Made by a program: the position numbers and the translations under genes
The notes under the pieces: model-generated
What the model was told of the DNA's origin: nothing
The model's database searches: none
What the model saw: only the letters and a program-made list of their open reading frames with translations
NCBI GenBank assembly: GCA_003242675.1
Contig: QGVE01000015.1
Location: 1 to 28,427 of the forward strand
Reading direction: 5' to 3'
Origin: Bacillota bacterium
Lineage (GTDB): Bacteria; Bacillota_E; Symbiobacteriia; Symbiobacteriales; Symbiobacteriaceae
Length of the DNA: 28,427 nucleotides
In this document: one piece after another, positions 21,882 to 28,427 of the stretch
Layout of the letters: each line of letters starts with the position of its first letter
Position numbering within the stretch: position 1 is the first letter of the stretch

Positions 21882-23131
21882 TACTTTGCTGTTCTGATGA
21901 GATTCTGTCTTGCTGCGGAGCCGGCCCGCAGGAACAGGGGAACCAACGGGGCCAACGCGATTCCGGCCACGCTCAGCGCAATGCGAAGTCCTCGCGCCGA
22001 CCCGATCCAGCCGATCACCGGGCCAAACGCGGTTTGCCCGATCGCATCGGCTTGGCTGACGGTGGAGATCACCGTTGCCCGCACTTGCGGATCGACGGAA
22101 CGGACGAGCCAGCTGTTGCGCAGCGGAGCCGCGATTCCCTTGCAGAGAGACGCGACCAGGTGGCAGACCACCGCTGGGAAGAACTGGCCGCTCCAGGCGA
22201 ACCCCAGGACTCCGGCGACTTGGGCCACGGTGCAAAAGACCAAAACGAGCGCAACGGAACGTTCATGTGACTGGTCCAGCCGCCGACGAACCGTCTCGGT
22301 AACGACGATCGAGAGCACGGTGGACAGGCCGGCGATGATGCCGAACCAAGTGGTTGGCTGGAGATCCAGCCGTGCAGGGAAGGGGATGTTCTCCAGCAGG
22401 TGAGCTTCCCACAAGCGGTCATATCCTTCGCCGGACATGCCGACAAAGAGGGCGATGAGCACGAAGGTGACCAGGAACGGGCTCCGGCGGATGGCGCGCA
22501 ACCCATCGCGCGCGGTGTCCAGGGTTGCCTTCCACGAGTTCCGTTCCGTCCGAACTGCGGGGACAAAGGACGTCTCACGCATCGCGATGATCAGAAAGAG
22601 ACCGGTGGCAAGAAGGACAAGGGCGCCGGTGAGAATGGGTGCCTGCAGGCCCCACCGCGCGAGCGCCACGCTGCTGGCGATCCCGAGGAGGGACGCGCCT
22701 TGCTCCACCTGGCTCCCCCGGAGGTACACTTTGCCCACCGTCGCTTCGCCGATCTCGCTGGCCAGCCAGGCCTCCATCGCACCACTGGTGAACGTGTGGC
22801 CGATCCCGCGTATCACCTCGCCGAGGAAGATGGCGGCCGCAGCCGGAACGGCCCCCTCGATCGCCAGACCGGTCCCGAGGAGGAGGGTGCCAATCACCAC
22901 GGAAAGGCGCCGGCTGTAGACGTCTGCCACCACACCGGTGGGGACTTCAAAGAGGAATACGGTACTTTCCAGTACGGTCCCAACCAAGACTAACTGAAAT
23001 GGGGTCAACTCGGCCTCGCGAATGTAGTAGACCGGGAGAAGGGTGAAGGCCATGGCGAAGGCGAAGGCGAGGAACCCTGTCCAGAGGTAGTAGACGGTTT
23101 GCGGTTTCAGTCTGAGCGTCGGGGGGGAAAT
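21881..23131 (-). CDS. MFS transporter with apparent ATT start
   Basis: A 12-helix-type major facilitator superfamily membrane protein of about 416 residues, probably an efflux pump; substrate unknown. The motif-A-like loop GVVADVYSRRLSVVIG follows the second helix, and several long hydrophobic segments alternate with short basic loops. The first ATG (23053) would cut off most of helix 1, yet upstream codons read as a natural N-terminus (KPQTVYYLWTGFLAFAF). No in-frame ATG, GTG or TTG exists there. The best start is ATT at 23131-23129, 6 nt behind AGGAGGG (23144-23138); a CTG at 23110-23108 is the alternative. A run of seven C lies between them, so an indel is another explanation. Its relation to the genes upstream on the same strand is unclear. 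Confidence 0.78.
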   Translation of the reverse strand: MSPPTLRLKPQTVYYLWTGFLAFAFAMAFTLLPVYYIREAELTPFQLVLVGTVLESTVFLFEVPTGVVADVYSRRLSVVIGTLLLGTGLAIEGAVPAAAAIFLGEVIRGIGHTFTSGAMEAWLASEIGEATVGKVYLRGSQVEQGASLLGIASSVALARWGLQAPILTGALVLLATGLFLIIAMRETSFVPAVRTERNSWKATLDTARDGLRAIRRSPFLVTFVLIALFVGMSGEGYDRLWEAHLLENIPFPARLDLQPTTWFGIIAGLSTVLSIVVTETVRRRLDQSHERSVALVLVFCTVAQVAGVLGFAWSGQFFPAVVCHLVASLCKGIAAPLRNSWLVRSVDPQVRATVISTVSQADAIGQTAFGPVIGWIGSARGLRIALSVAGIALAPLVPLFLRAGSAARQNLIRTAK

Positions 23132-23177
23132 AGGAAGCCCTCCTAATCCTTTCTTTTGTGCCCTGGGGCAACGTACA

Positions 23178-23193
23178 CGGGCCGAACGGCCCG
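23178..23193 (-). terminator. Small hairpin after the frameshifted ORF
   Basis: CGGGCC (23193-23188 on the minus strand) pairs with GGCCCG across a GTTC loop. It begins directly after the TAG of the small broken ORF. No T-tract is present. Confidence 0.35.
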
Positions 23194-23420
23194 CTAGTCA
23201 GGGAGCCCGCTCTGGCTCCGCAGCAGCGCCAGTGGGTAGAAGGTCCCCCGCCAGGTGATGCCGCCCCGGCGCAGGGTGAGGTAGGTGGCGCGGGCGACGG
23301 CGTCGGGGGCACCTCGCGGGCCAGGCTGGGCACCATCCGGCCGGCGTAAAGCCCCTCCAGAAGCTTGGCCAGGCTGGCGCCGAAGGTGAGGGCCGCCAGC
23401 CAGAAGAGCAGCGACTGCAC
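23194..23420 (-). pseudogene. Small membrane-protein ORF with a frameshift
   Basis: A minus-strand ORF starts at GTG 23420-23418 with a good GAGGTGA site 7 nt upstream and encodes a hydrophobic segment (QSLLFWLAALTFG, then KLLEGLYAGRMVPSLAREV). After about residue 38 this frame degenerates into Pro/Ser/Ala, whereas the neighbouring frame continues convincingly (DAVARATYLTLRRGGITW, then RGTFYPLALLRSQSGLPD and TAG at 23196-23194). Joined by a one-base shift at the CCCCC run near 23310, it gives a protein of about 75 residues. The tail resembles the GxxWRGxxYPL end of integral-membrane glycosyltransferases (inference). It begins 22 nt after the upstream cyclo-ligase gene, so it was or is part of that transcript. 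It may be a true pseudogene, a sequencing error or a frameshifted gene. Confidence 0.5.
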
Positions 23421-23442
23421 CGATGAGTCACCTCGGTAGGGC

Positions 23443-24180
23443 TTATGTGCCTTCCTGCATCCTCCGGAACTCCAGCAAGGGCTGAAGCGCGCGGACCCGC
23501 TCCGGCTCCAGGAGCGACCAGTCGATCTCGGTTGGCTGCGGGTGAGCCCGCCGCACGGCGATGGTCCGGGTGGGGGTGACGATGTAGTCCACCGAGATGT
23601 CGTGCGGGTCCCAGGGAAGCTCCGCCCCCAGCGGGTGACCCGGCGCATCCACCACCTGCAGGTCGTGGACGGCGGTCACCACCGGGGTGTCGGGCCGGAG
23701 TTTCCCCAGCCGGCAGAGCAGGGCGAACTCCATGTCGCCGTACCCGGCTCCCTTGCCGATCCGCACCCCCGTCGACTGGCTGACGGCCACCGTCCCGGCG
23801 ACGACGAGATCGATCGGGTCGATCTCTTCCAGCCGCACCTCCCGGCCGAAGCGCCTGAAGTTGGCCAGGCTGGTCGCCTCCCGCTCCCGTCCCGGTTCCA
23901 CGCCCTCCAGGACGACGAAGCCGCCTCGCAGCCGCGGCGTCGGCATGTAGAGCTTCTTGCCGTCCCGCAGGACCATCGCCCGGATCGGGTGGAGCGGAGA
24001 GTCCGGGCCGACCTTAACCACCCTGGCCTTCCGGTAGACCTCCAGCTCCCGCAGCCGCTCCGCGGCCTGGGCGCTGCCCACGAAGTTCGGGATCCGCCCG
24101 TGGACCGGCAGCGGAAAGGCCGCCTGGCCCCGCCGGGTCAGTTCATCCCACACCCACTGACGGATCTGTGCTTTCTCCAT
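23443..24180 (-). CDS. 5-formyltetrahydrofolate cyclo-ligase family protein
   Basis: A 245-residue cytosolic protein of the MTHFS superfamily, similar to the longer MTHFS-domain proteins rather than the ~190-residue classical enzyme. Visible landmarks are KVGPDSPLHPIR, PTPRLRGGFVVLE and the substrate/Mg-ATP motif RIGKGAGYGDMEFALL. The known reaction of the family is ATP-dependent conversion of 5-formyl- to 5,10-methenyltetrahydrofolate; whether this divergent member does that is uncertain. The frame is open to 24318, but ATG 24180-24178 is chosen because GGGAGG lies 7 nt upstream and the codons before it look non-coding. It is followed within 22 nt by the frameshifted ORF. Confidence 0.78.
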   Translation of the reverse strand: MEKAQIRQWVWDELTRRGQAAFPLPVHGRIPNFVGSAQAAERLRELEVYRKARVVKVGPDSPLHPIRAMVLRDGKKLYMPTPRLRGGFVVLEGVEPGREREATSLANFRRFGREVRLEEIDPIDLVVAGTVAVSQSTGVRIGKGAGYGDMEFALLCRLGKLRPDTPVVTAVHDLQVVDAPGHPLGAELPWDPHDISVDYIVTPTRTIAVRRAHPQPTEIDWSLLEPERVRALQPLLEFRRMQEGT

Positions 24181-24269
24181 CCCATCGCCTCCCTTCTGTA
24201 GACGGCCGCTCCCTGCCGGGCGTTGCTCCCGGCTTGCCGCCCGGTCCTGCGGCAGAGGCACCAATGGCA

Positions 24270-24302
24270 AAGCCCCGTCATTCTGGCCGAATGATGGGGC
24301 TT
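24270..24302 (-). terminator. Hairpin between the small membrane gene and the cyclo-ligase gene
   Basis: AAGCCCCATCATTC and GAATGACGGGGCTT (minus strand, 24302-24289 and 24283-24270) form a 14-bp stem with one mismatch-like wobble and a 5-nt loop, ending in CTTTGCCATT. It lies 36 nt after the stop of the upstream gene and can act as its terminator or as an attenuator for the cyclo-ligase gene. Confidence 0.55.
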
Positions 24303-24337
24303 CGCTGGCTTGGATCATGGGCGTCCGGGCGCCCGTC

Positions 24338-24631
24338 TTACCTTGCCCTGCTGTTGGTGCGCCAGAGGCCGTCGTGGGAAGCGGCGGTAACCAGGGCCGC
24401 GCCGGGAAGGACCGTGGCTCCGATCGTCATGACCCCCAGCAGTGCAAGGATGAGCGTCAGTGCGCCGACGAACCGCACCCGGTGCCACTGCTGCCGGGCC
24501 AGCGCGAGGCCCGCCGCTGCAAACAGCAGGAGAAACCCCACGCCCCAAACGGGGAGATCGGCTCTCAGCATCCAGGCTGCGGCGAGGACGCCGAGACACA
24601 CCCCCGCAAGTCCCGTCGCCCTCCGGACCAT
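24338..24631 (-). CDS. Small hydrophobic membrane protein
   Basis: A 97-residue protein with about three predicted transmembrane segments (GLAGVCLGVLAAAWML, VWGVGFLLLFAAAGLAL, FVGALTLILALLGVMTIGA) and a basic, polar tail. I do not recognise a named family; a DUF2892-like (YgaP-tail) fold is possible but unproven. The frame extends to a GTG at 24682, but the 17 extra codons use AGA, GTA and AGG, rare in this genome, and have no ribosome binding site, so ATG 24631-24629 behind GGGGGG is preferred. It lies 100 nt downstream of the 6-phosphogluconate dehydrogenase gene and could share that transcript. Confidence 0.6.
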   Translation of the reverse strand: MVRRATGLAGVCLGVLAAAWMLRADLPVWGVGFLLLFAAAGLALARQQWHRVRFVGALTLILALLGVMTIGATVLPGAALVTAASHDGLWRTNSRAR

Positions 24632-24730
24632 GCTTTCCCCCCACTTCCTGACGTACTGATCTACTCTTTCGACTACTCCCACGCCGGAGGTCGTTACGCG
24701 CCGGCCAGGACGACCGTGCGGCGGTGCGCG

Positions 24731-25642
24731 CTACTTCTCAGGCCGGGAGACCGCGTGCCCGCCGAACTCGTGCCGGAGTGCCGCGACCACCTTGCCGGCG
24801 AAGGTGTCCGGCTGTCGGGACCTGAGCCGCATGGCGTAGCTCATGGCGATGGCCGGCATGGGCACCCCGGCCTTCCAGCCTTCCTCGATGGCCCAGGATC
24901 CGGTGCTGCCGCCGCCGATCACGCCGGTGATCGACTCCAGGCGCGGATCCCGCTCCAGGGCCCGGGCGGTCAGTTCCATCAGCCAGCCCCGGATCACGCT
25001 GCCGTTGGTCCAAAGCCGAGCCACCTGCGCCAGGTCCAGCTGGTACGGCCCCTCAGCCAGCAGTTCAAACCCCTCGCCGATGGCCTCCAGCATGCCGTAT
25101 TCGATCGCGTTGTGCACCATCTTCACGAAATGGCCCGCGCCGCTGGGCCCGACATACCCGTACCCCCCGGGCTGGGCGATGGCGGCGAAGAGCGGCTCCG
25201 CCAGTCGGTACGCTTCCGGATCTCCCCCGACCATGAGGCAGAGGCCGTGGAGCGCTCCCTCGATGCCGCCGCTGGTGCCGCAGTCCAGGTACCGGATCCC
25301 CCGGGCCTGCAGCGCCTCCGCCCGGCGGATCGAGTCCCGGTAGAAGGAGTTGCCGCCGTCGATCAATACATCCCCGGGCTCCAGGTGGGGGGTCAGCTCC
25401 GCAATCACCTGGTCCACCGGATCACCGGCCGGCACCATCATCCAGATCACCCGCGGCCGGCCAAGCGCCGCCGCCAGTTCCGCCAGGCCGGCTGTTCCGG
25501 TGGCGCCGGCCTTCACCAGTTCCTGTACGCTTTCCGGATTCACGTCGTAGACCACGGCCCGGTGTCCGGCCCGGAGGAGATTCCGCACCAGGGCTCCGCC
25601 CATGCGGCCAAGCCCAATCACGCCGTACTGGTTTGCTGCCAT
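24731..25642 (-). CDS. gnd: 6-phosphogluconate dehydrogenase, short (decarboxylating) type
   Basis: A 303-residue enzyme oxidising and decarboxylating 6-phosphogluconate to ribulose 5-phosphate. The N-terminal Rossmann motif GLGRMGG (about 10-16), the substrate motifs DGGNSFYRDS and LDCGTSGGIEGA, and the catalytic lysine in GHFVKMVHNAIEYG are all present. At ~300 residues it belongs to the short GntZ/YqeC-like class (usually NAD-dependent), not the ~470-residue Gnd. ATG start with AGGAG about 11 nt upstream. It lies 68 nt after the kinase gene on the same strand, so the pair makes gluconate to Ru5P: kinase product is this enzyme's substrate. Confidence 0.93.
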   Translation of the reverse strand: MAANQYGVIGLGRMGGALVRNLLRAGHRAVVYDVNPESVQELVKAGATGTAGLAELAAALGRPRVIWMMVPAGDPVDQVIAELTPHLEPGDVLIDGGNSFYRDSIRRAEALQARGIRYLDCGTSGGIEGALHGLCLMVGGDPEAYRLAEPLFAAIAQPGGYGYVGPSGAGHFVKMVHNAIEYGMLEAIGEGFELLAEGPYQLDLAQVARLWTNGSVIRGWLMELTARALERDPRLESITGVIGGGSTGSWAIEEGWKAGVPMPAIAMSYAMRLRSRQPDTFAGKVVAALRHEFGGHAVSRPEK

Positions 25643-25710
25643 CGTGAGATCATCTCCTCATGCGAATGTTTAGTGGGTCACCCTATGGGGGTTCCTGAGC
25701 TCACAGCGCC

Positions 25711-27234
25711 TCAGCGGCGCTGGAAAGCGGCAATGGCACCCATGGCCTGTTCCGTCTGGCGGTAGACCTGCTGGTAAAGCGCGAACAACTCCTGATAAAC
25801 CGCATGGGCCGCCGGGTCAGGCGTCCGCCGCTCCCGGGTGCGGACCATCCGGTGCACCACCTGCAGCCCCGGAGCCAGGTCCATCGCGACCATGGCCAGC
25901 ACGGCAGCGCCCAGGCAAGAGCTCTCGTGGCTCTCGGCCACCACCACCTCCCGCCCGAAGACGTCGGCCATGATCTGAAGCCAGAGGGGCGAGCGGGCAA
26001 AGCCGCCGGTGGCGCGAATCTCGACGCTGGGGCCGGCCTGCTCCTCCAGCGCCTGCTGGACGCTGTGCATGGCGTAGATCACCGCCTCCAGCACAGCCCT
26101 GGCGACATGGGCCCTGGTGTGGTGGAGGGCCAGTCCGAAGAGCACGCCCCGGGCGTTGGCGTTCCAGTACGGCGCCCGCTCTCCGCTGAGGAAGGGCAGG
26201 AGGATCAGGCCCCCGGCTCCCGGTTCGACCCGGGCGGCGTACCGGGTGATCAGGTCGTAGGGGTCTTCCCCGAGCAGGCGAGCGACGGCCTGCTCCTCTC
26301 CGGCAAAGTTGTCCCGGAACCAGCGCAGGACGATGCCGCCGCTCGAGATGGCGCCGCCGACCACCCAGTGGTCCCGGGTCAGGGCGTAGCAGAAGGTGCG
26401 GCCCTGCGGGTCGGTGACCGGTCTGTCTGTCACCTGCCGGATGGCGCCCGACGTCCCGATGGTGGCCGCCACGACCCCCGGGTCGATGGCGCCGGTGCCC
26501 AGGTTGGACAGGGGGCCGTCGCCTGCCCCGACCACCACCGGCGCCCCCGCGGGCAGGCCCATCGCCTGGGCGTAACCCGGCTCCACCCCGCGGAGGACGT
26601 GGGTGGTATCCACCGGCGCGGGAAGCTGTTCCCGACGCACCCCGGCCAGGCGGAGGGCCTCCTCATCCCAGTCCAGGCGCTGCAGGTTGAGGAGACCGGT
26701 GGCGGAGGCGAGGCTGACATCCATCACCCACTGGCCGGTGAGCCGGTGCAGCACGAACTCCTTCAGTCCCGCCCAGTACCGGGCTCGCCGGAAGAGTTCC
26801 GGCTGTTGCTCCCGGACCCAGATCAGCTTGGTCAGCGGGGACATGGGGTGGACCGGGGTTCCCGTCCGCCGGTAAATCTCGTGGCCGCCCATCTCCCGCT
26901 TGACGCGCTCCGCCTGTTCGGCGGCCCGGTTGTCCGCCCAGATCAGCGCCCGGCTGAGGGGTTGGAACTGCTCATCCAGGGGAATCAGGCTGTGCAAGGC
27001 GCTGGAGAATCCTACTGCCGCCACCCGTGCCGGGTCCACCCCGGCCGCGGCCACCGTCTCCCGGATGCTGCGAACCACCGCCTCGAGGATCTCGGCCGGG
27101 TCCTGCTCCGCCCAGCCCGGACGCGGGGTGTAGAGAGGGTACTCGACGCTCTGGCTGGCCAGGATGCGTCCCTCGAGATCGAAGAGGATCGCCTTGGTGC
27201 TGGTGGTGCCGATGTCGGCCCCGATCACGTACAT
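25711..27234 (-). CDS. gntK: Gluconokinase-type FGGY carbohydrate kinase
   Basis: A 507-residue cytosolic sugar kinase with the FGGY fold, forming 6-phosphogluconate from gluconate plus ATP by inference. The phosphate-binding motif GADIGTTSTKAILFD is at the N-terminus, LIWADNRA and GAGDGPLSNLG (catalytic Asp) are in the substrate cleft, and the C-terminal ATP domain has GTSGAIR, SGGIVLRWF and RATGGFARSPLW. ATG 27234-27232 is preferred over GTG 27243: GGGAGG (27248-27243) is 8 nt before the ATG, whereas that GTG lies inside the ribosome binding site. The specificity call rests on its neighbours, an RpiR regulator upstream and 6-phosphogluconate dehydrogenase downstream; xylulokinase-like activity cannot be excluded. 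No gluconate permease is nearby. Confidence 0.88.
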   Translation of the reverse strand: MYVIGADIGTTSTKAILFDLEGRILASQSVEYPLYTPRPGWAEQDPAEILEAVVRSIRETVAAAGVDPARVAAVGFSSALHSLIPLDEQFQPLSRALIWADNRAAEQAERVKREMGGHEIYRRTGTPVHPMSPLTKLIWVREQQPELFRRARYWAGLKEFVLHRLTGQWVMDVSLASATGLLNLQRLDWDEEALRLAGVRREQLPAPVDTTHVLRGVEPGYAQAMGLPAGAPVVVGAGDGPLSNLGTGAIDPGVVAATIGTSGAIRQVTDRPVTDPQGRTFCYALTRDHWVVGGAISSGGIVLRWFRDNFAGEEQAVARLLGEDPYDLITRYAARVEPGAGGLILLPFLSGERAPYWNANARGVLFGLALHHTRAHVARAVLEAVIYAMHSVQQALEEQAGPSVEIRATGGFARSPLWLQIMADVFGREVVVAESHESSCLGAAVLAMVAMDLAPGLQVVHRMVRTRERRTPDPAAHAVYQELFALYQQVYRQTEQAMGAIAAFQRR

Positions 27235-27273
27235 CCTGTGCACCTCCCGATGCGGGTCCGTTGTTTGCCCTCG

Positions 27274-28137
27274 CTAGTACCGCTTGAGGGCGATCGCCTC
27301 CCGGACACGCTGGACGCTGGCCAGCGTGGCGTCCTTGCGGGCGAGCCCCACGGCGACAAAGAGGCTGTCGATGATGGCGAGCTGGCAAAGCCGGGAAGCC
27401 ATGGCCTCCGTGCGGAACCCGGTTTCGGCGGAGGTGGTGCAGAGCACGATGTCGGCCACCTTCACGATGGGCGACCGGGCCTTGTTGGTGATGGCCACGG
27501 TGGTGGCTCCGGCCTTCCGGGCGACCTCCAACGCCTGAACCACGTCCTTGCTGCTGCCCGAATGGGAGATCCCGACCGCCACATCCTCCGGTCCCAGCAG
27601 CGCTGCGCTCATCACCTGGAGGTGGGAGTCGGTGTAGGCGGCGCAGAGCAGCCCGGTCCGCATGAACTTGTGCATGGCATCCAGCGCCACGATGCCGGAG
27701 CCCCCCACCCCGTAAAACTCCACCTTCCGGGCTCGGCTGAGGGCGGAGGCCGCCCGCTCCAGTTCCGTGGGCGACAGCACCTTCAGGGTGTCCGCCAGGC
27801 TCCGCATGCTGGATTGGAAGACCTTCTGAGCCACGTCCCAGGGGCTGTCGCGCTCCGTCACCTCTTCGTGAATCAGGGCCAGCGGCTCCACCAGGTCCCG
27901 GGCCAGGGAGATCTTCATGCCCTGATAGCCGGAAAAGCCCAGCCGGCGGCAGAGGCGAAAGATCGTGGCCTCGCTGGCGCCGCAGCGTTCGGCCAGTTCG
28001 CTGATCGGCAGGTGGATGATCTCGTGGGGCTGCTGCAGGATGAACTCCGCTGCCCGCCGCTCAGCGTCCCGGAGGGTCTCCAGGATGCTGCGCAGGCGGC
28101 TCAGACAACCCTCGGGCTCGTTGATGCGCTTCACCAT
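27274..28137 (-). CDS. RpiR/MurR-family transcriptional regulator
   Basis: A 287-residue regulator with an N-terminal helix-turn-helix (about 1-75, ISELAERCGASEATIFRLCRRLGF) and a C-terminal SIS sugar-phosphate-binding domain (about 120-260, VEFYGVGGSG, ISHSGSSKDVV). Such proteins sense phosphosugars; here 6-phosphogluconate is the likely ligand. The ATG at 28137-28135 follows GAGGGAG; a GTG directly after it (28134-28132) is equally spaced or better. The longer frame to 28242 contains the promoter, so it is rejected. It is first in the gluconate operon, followed after 39 nt by the kinase gene, so it may regulate its own promoter. Confidence 0.9.
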   Translation of the reverse strand: MVKRINEPEGCLSRLRSILETLRDAERRAAEFILQQPHEIIHLPISELAERCGASEATIFRLCRRLGFSGYQGMKISLARDLVEPLALIHEEVTERDSPWDVAQKVFQSSMRSLADTLKVLSPTELERAASALSRARKVEFYGVGGSGIVALDAMHKFMRTGLLCAAYTDSHLQVMSAALLGPEDVAVGISHSGSSKDVVQALEVARKAGATTVAITNKARSPIVKVADIVLCTTSAETGFRTEAMASRLCQLAIIDSLFVAVGLARKDATLASVQRVREAIALKRY

Positions 28138-28208
28138 TCGCTCCCTCGTCGCGAAAAAAGATTTCCTCCTGGTGCTACCGATGCAAAGTAGCCTTTCGTC
28201 TGCAGTGT

Positions 28209-28236
28209 AGTATACCCGACGTTTCAGTAGTTGCAA
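28209..28236 (-). promoter_or_regulatory. Sigma-A promoter of the gluconate operon
   Basis: On the minus strand, TTGCAA (28236-28231) and TATACT (28214-28209) are 16 nt apart. Transcription would start near 28202, giving a leader of about 65 nt to the regulator start. No clear palindromic operator was found. Confidence 0.7.
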
Positions 28237-28252
28237 TAGCACTCTGTTGTGA

Positions 28253-28427
28253 TCATGGCCAGCACCATGTAGCCGGGTGAAGCCTCAACCGCGCGCGAAG
28301 GGCGCCCCCCGAAAGGGAAGCGCCCTCGACTATAAGCCACCGGGCGGCATCCAGCAGGTTTTCGGCCACATAGTCCGGCTCCACGCCGGCCCATCGATCC
28401 CGGTAGGGTCCCAGCGAGCTCTCTCCC
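28253..28427 (-). CDS. Partial reading frame at the right edge, unrecognised
   Basis: A minus-strand frame enters from the right edge and stays open for 57 codons to TGA at 28255-28253. The first 34 or so codons have strongly GC-rich third positions and a protein-like sequence (PYRDRWAGVEPDYVAENLLD, then AARWLI). From about 28330 the frame runs through a GC-rich hairpin (AGGGCGC 28299-28305 with GCGCCCT 28320-28326), where the protein-like quality is lost, so the native gene may end there or be damaged. Family not recognised. It ends 17 nt before the -35 box of the downstream promoter. Confidence 0.4.
   Translation of the reverse strand, partial: GESSLGPYRDRWAGVEPDYVAENLLDAARWLIVEGASLSGGALRARLRLHPATWCWP
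28299..28326. terminator. GC hairpin near the end of the edge reading frame
   Basis: AGGGCGC (28299-28305) and GCGCCCT (28320-28326) form a 7-bp stem with a 14-nt loop. It sits inside the last part of the edge reading frame, which suggests a terminator for that gene or a decayed gene end. Confidence 0.3.

Noticed and set aside
25804..28191. Long plus-strand open frame opposite the kinase and RpiR genes
   Set aside because: Antisense to two recognised proteins; no motif and unlikely amino acid composition.
27274..28242. Longer 322-residue version of the RpiR regulator
   Set aside because: Its extra N-terminus covers the -10 box and leader; the RpiR family starts at the ATG near 28137, which has a ribosome binding site.

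Overview
The window is very GC-rich chromosomal DNA (visibly around 70%) from a spore-forming Firmicute-type bacterium; the best match from gene content is a Symbiobacterium-like organism. Supporting points are a GerD-type spore germination lipoprotein, the Bacillus-like grouping pcrA-ligA ... gatCAB ... rlmD, GatCAB amidotransferase genes, frequent GTG starts, and good Shine-Dalgarno sequences. The species assignment is inference. High GC makes long open frames appear on the wrong strand; these were not annotated.

Layout. 1-450 holds about six 75-bp tandem repeats with nested dyad symmetry. 639-6538 is a two-gene export module: a cysteine-free alpha-2-macroglobulin-like protein lacking the thioester motif, overlapping a secreted or membrane-anchored MEMO-family protein. 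6537-6668 holds 44-bp repeats starting inside the stop codon of that gene, followed by a tRNA-Ser(GCU) gene with its own promoter and hairpins. 7170-7322 is a likely minus-strand protein-tail remnant. gerD (+) and a lytic transglycosylase (-) converge at about 8.1 kb.

9.0-21.9 kb is the plus-strand housekeeping block: pcrA and ligA (helicase and NAD-dependent ligase), an OppD/OppF-type ATPase pair without permeases or binding protein, gatC-gatA-gatB (transamidation of Glu-tRNAGln/Asp-tRNAAsn), an extended short-chain dehydrogenase/epimerase, and rlmD, which appears to be transcribed without a leader. The order of the core genes follows the Bacillus subtilis pcrA-ligA/gatCAB/rlmCD neighbourhood, with oppDF and the epimerase as local insertions.

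21.9-28.4 kb is read on the minus strand: an RpiR-family regulator with a clear sigma-A promoter, an FGGY gluconokinase-type kinase and a short-type 6-phosphogluconate dehydrogenase (together a gluconate to pentose-phosphate module), then a small membrane protein, a 5-formyltetrahydrofolate cyclo-ligase-family protein, a small frameshifted membrane ORF, and an MFS transporter that seems to start at a non-canonical codon. The last 175 bases contain the end of another minus-strand reading frame that I do not recognise.

No phage, insertion sequence, CRISPR array or defence system is visible. The least conventional parts are the 75-bp dyad repeats, the cysteine-free A2M/MEMO pair, the Trp-Asp-Asp repeat linker in PcrA, and the unusual starts of rlmD and the MFS gene.
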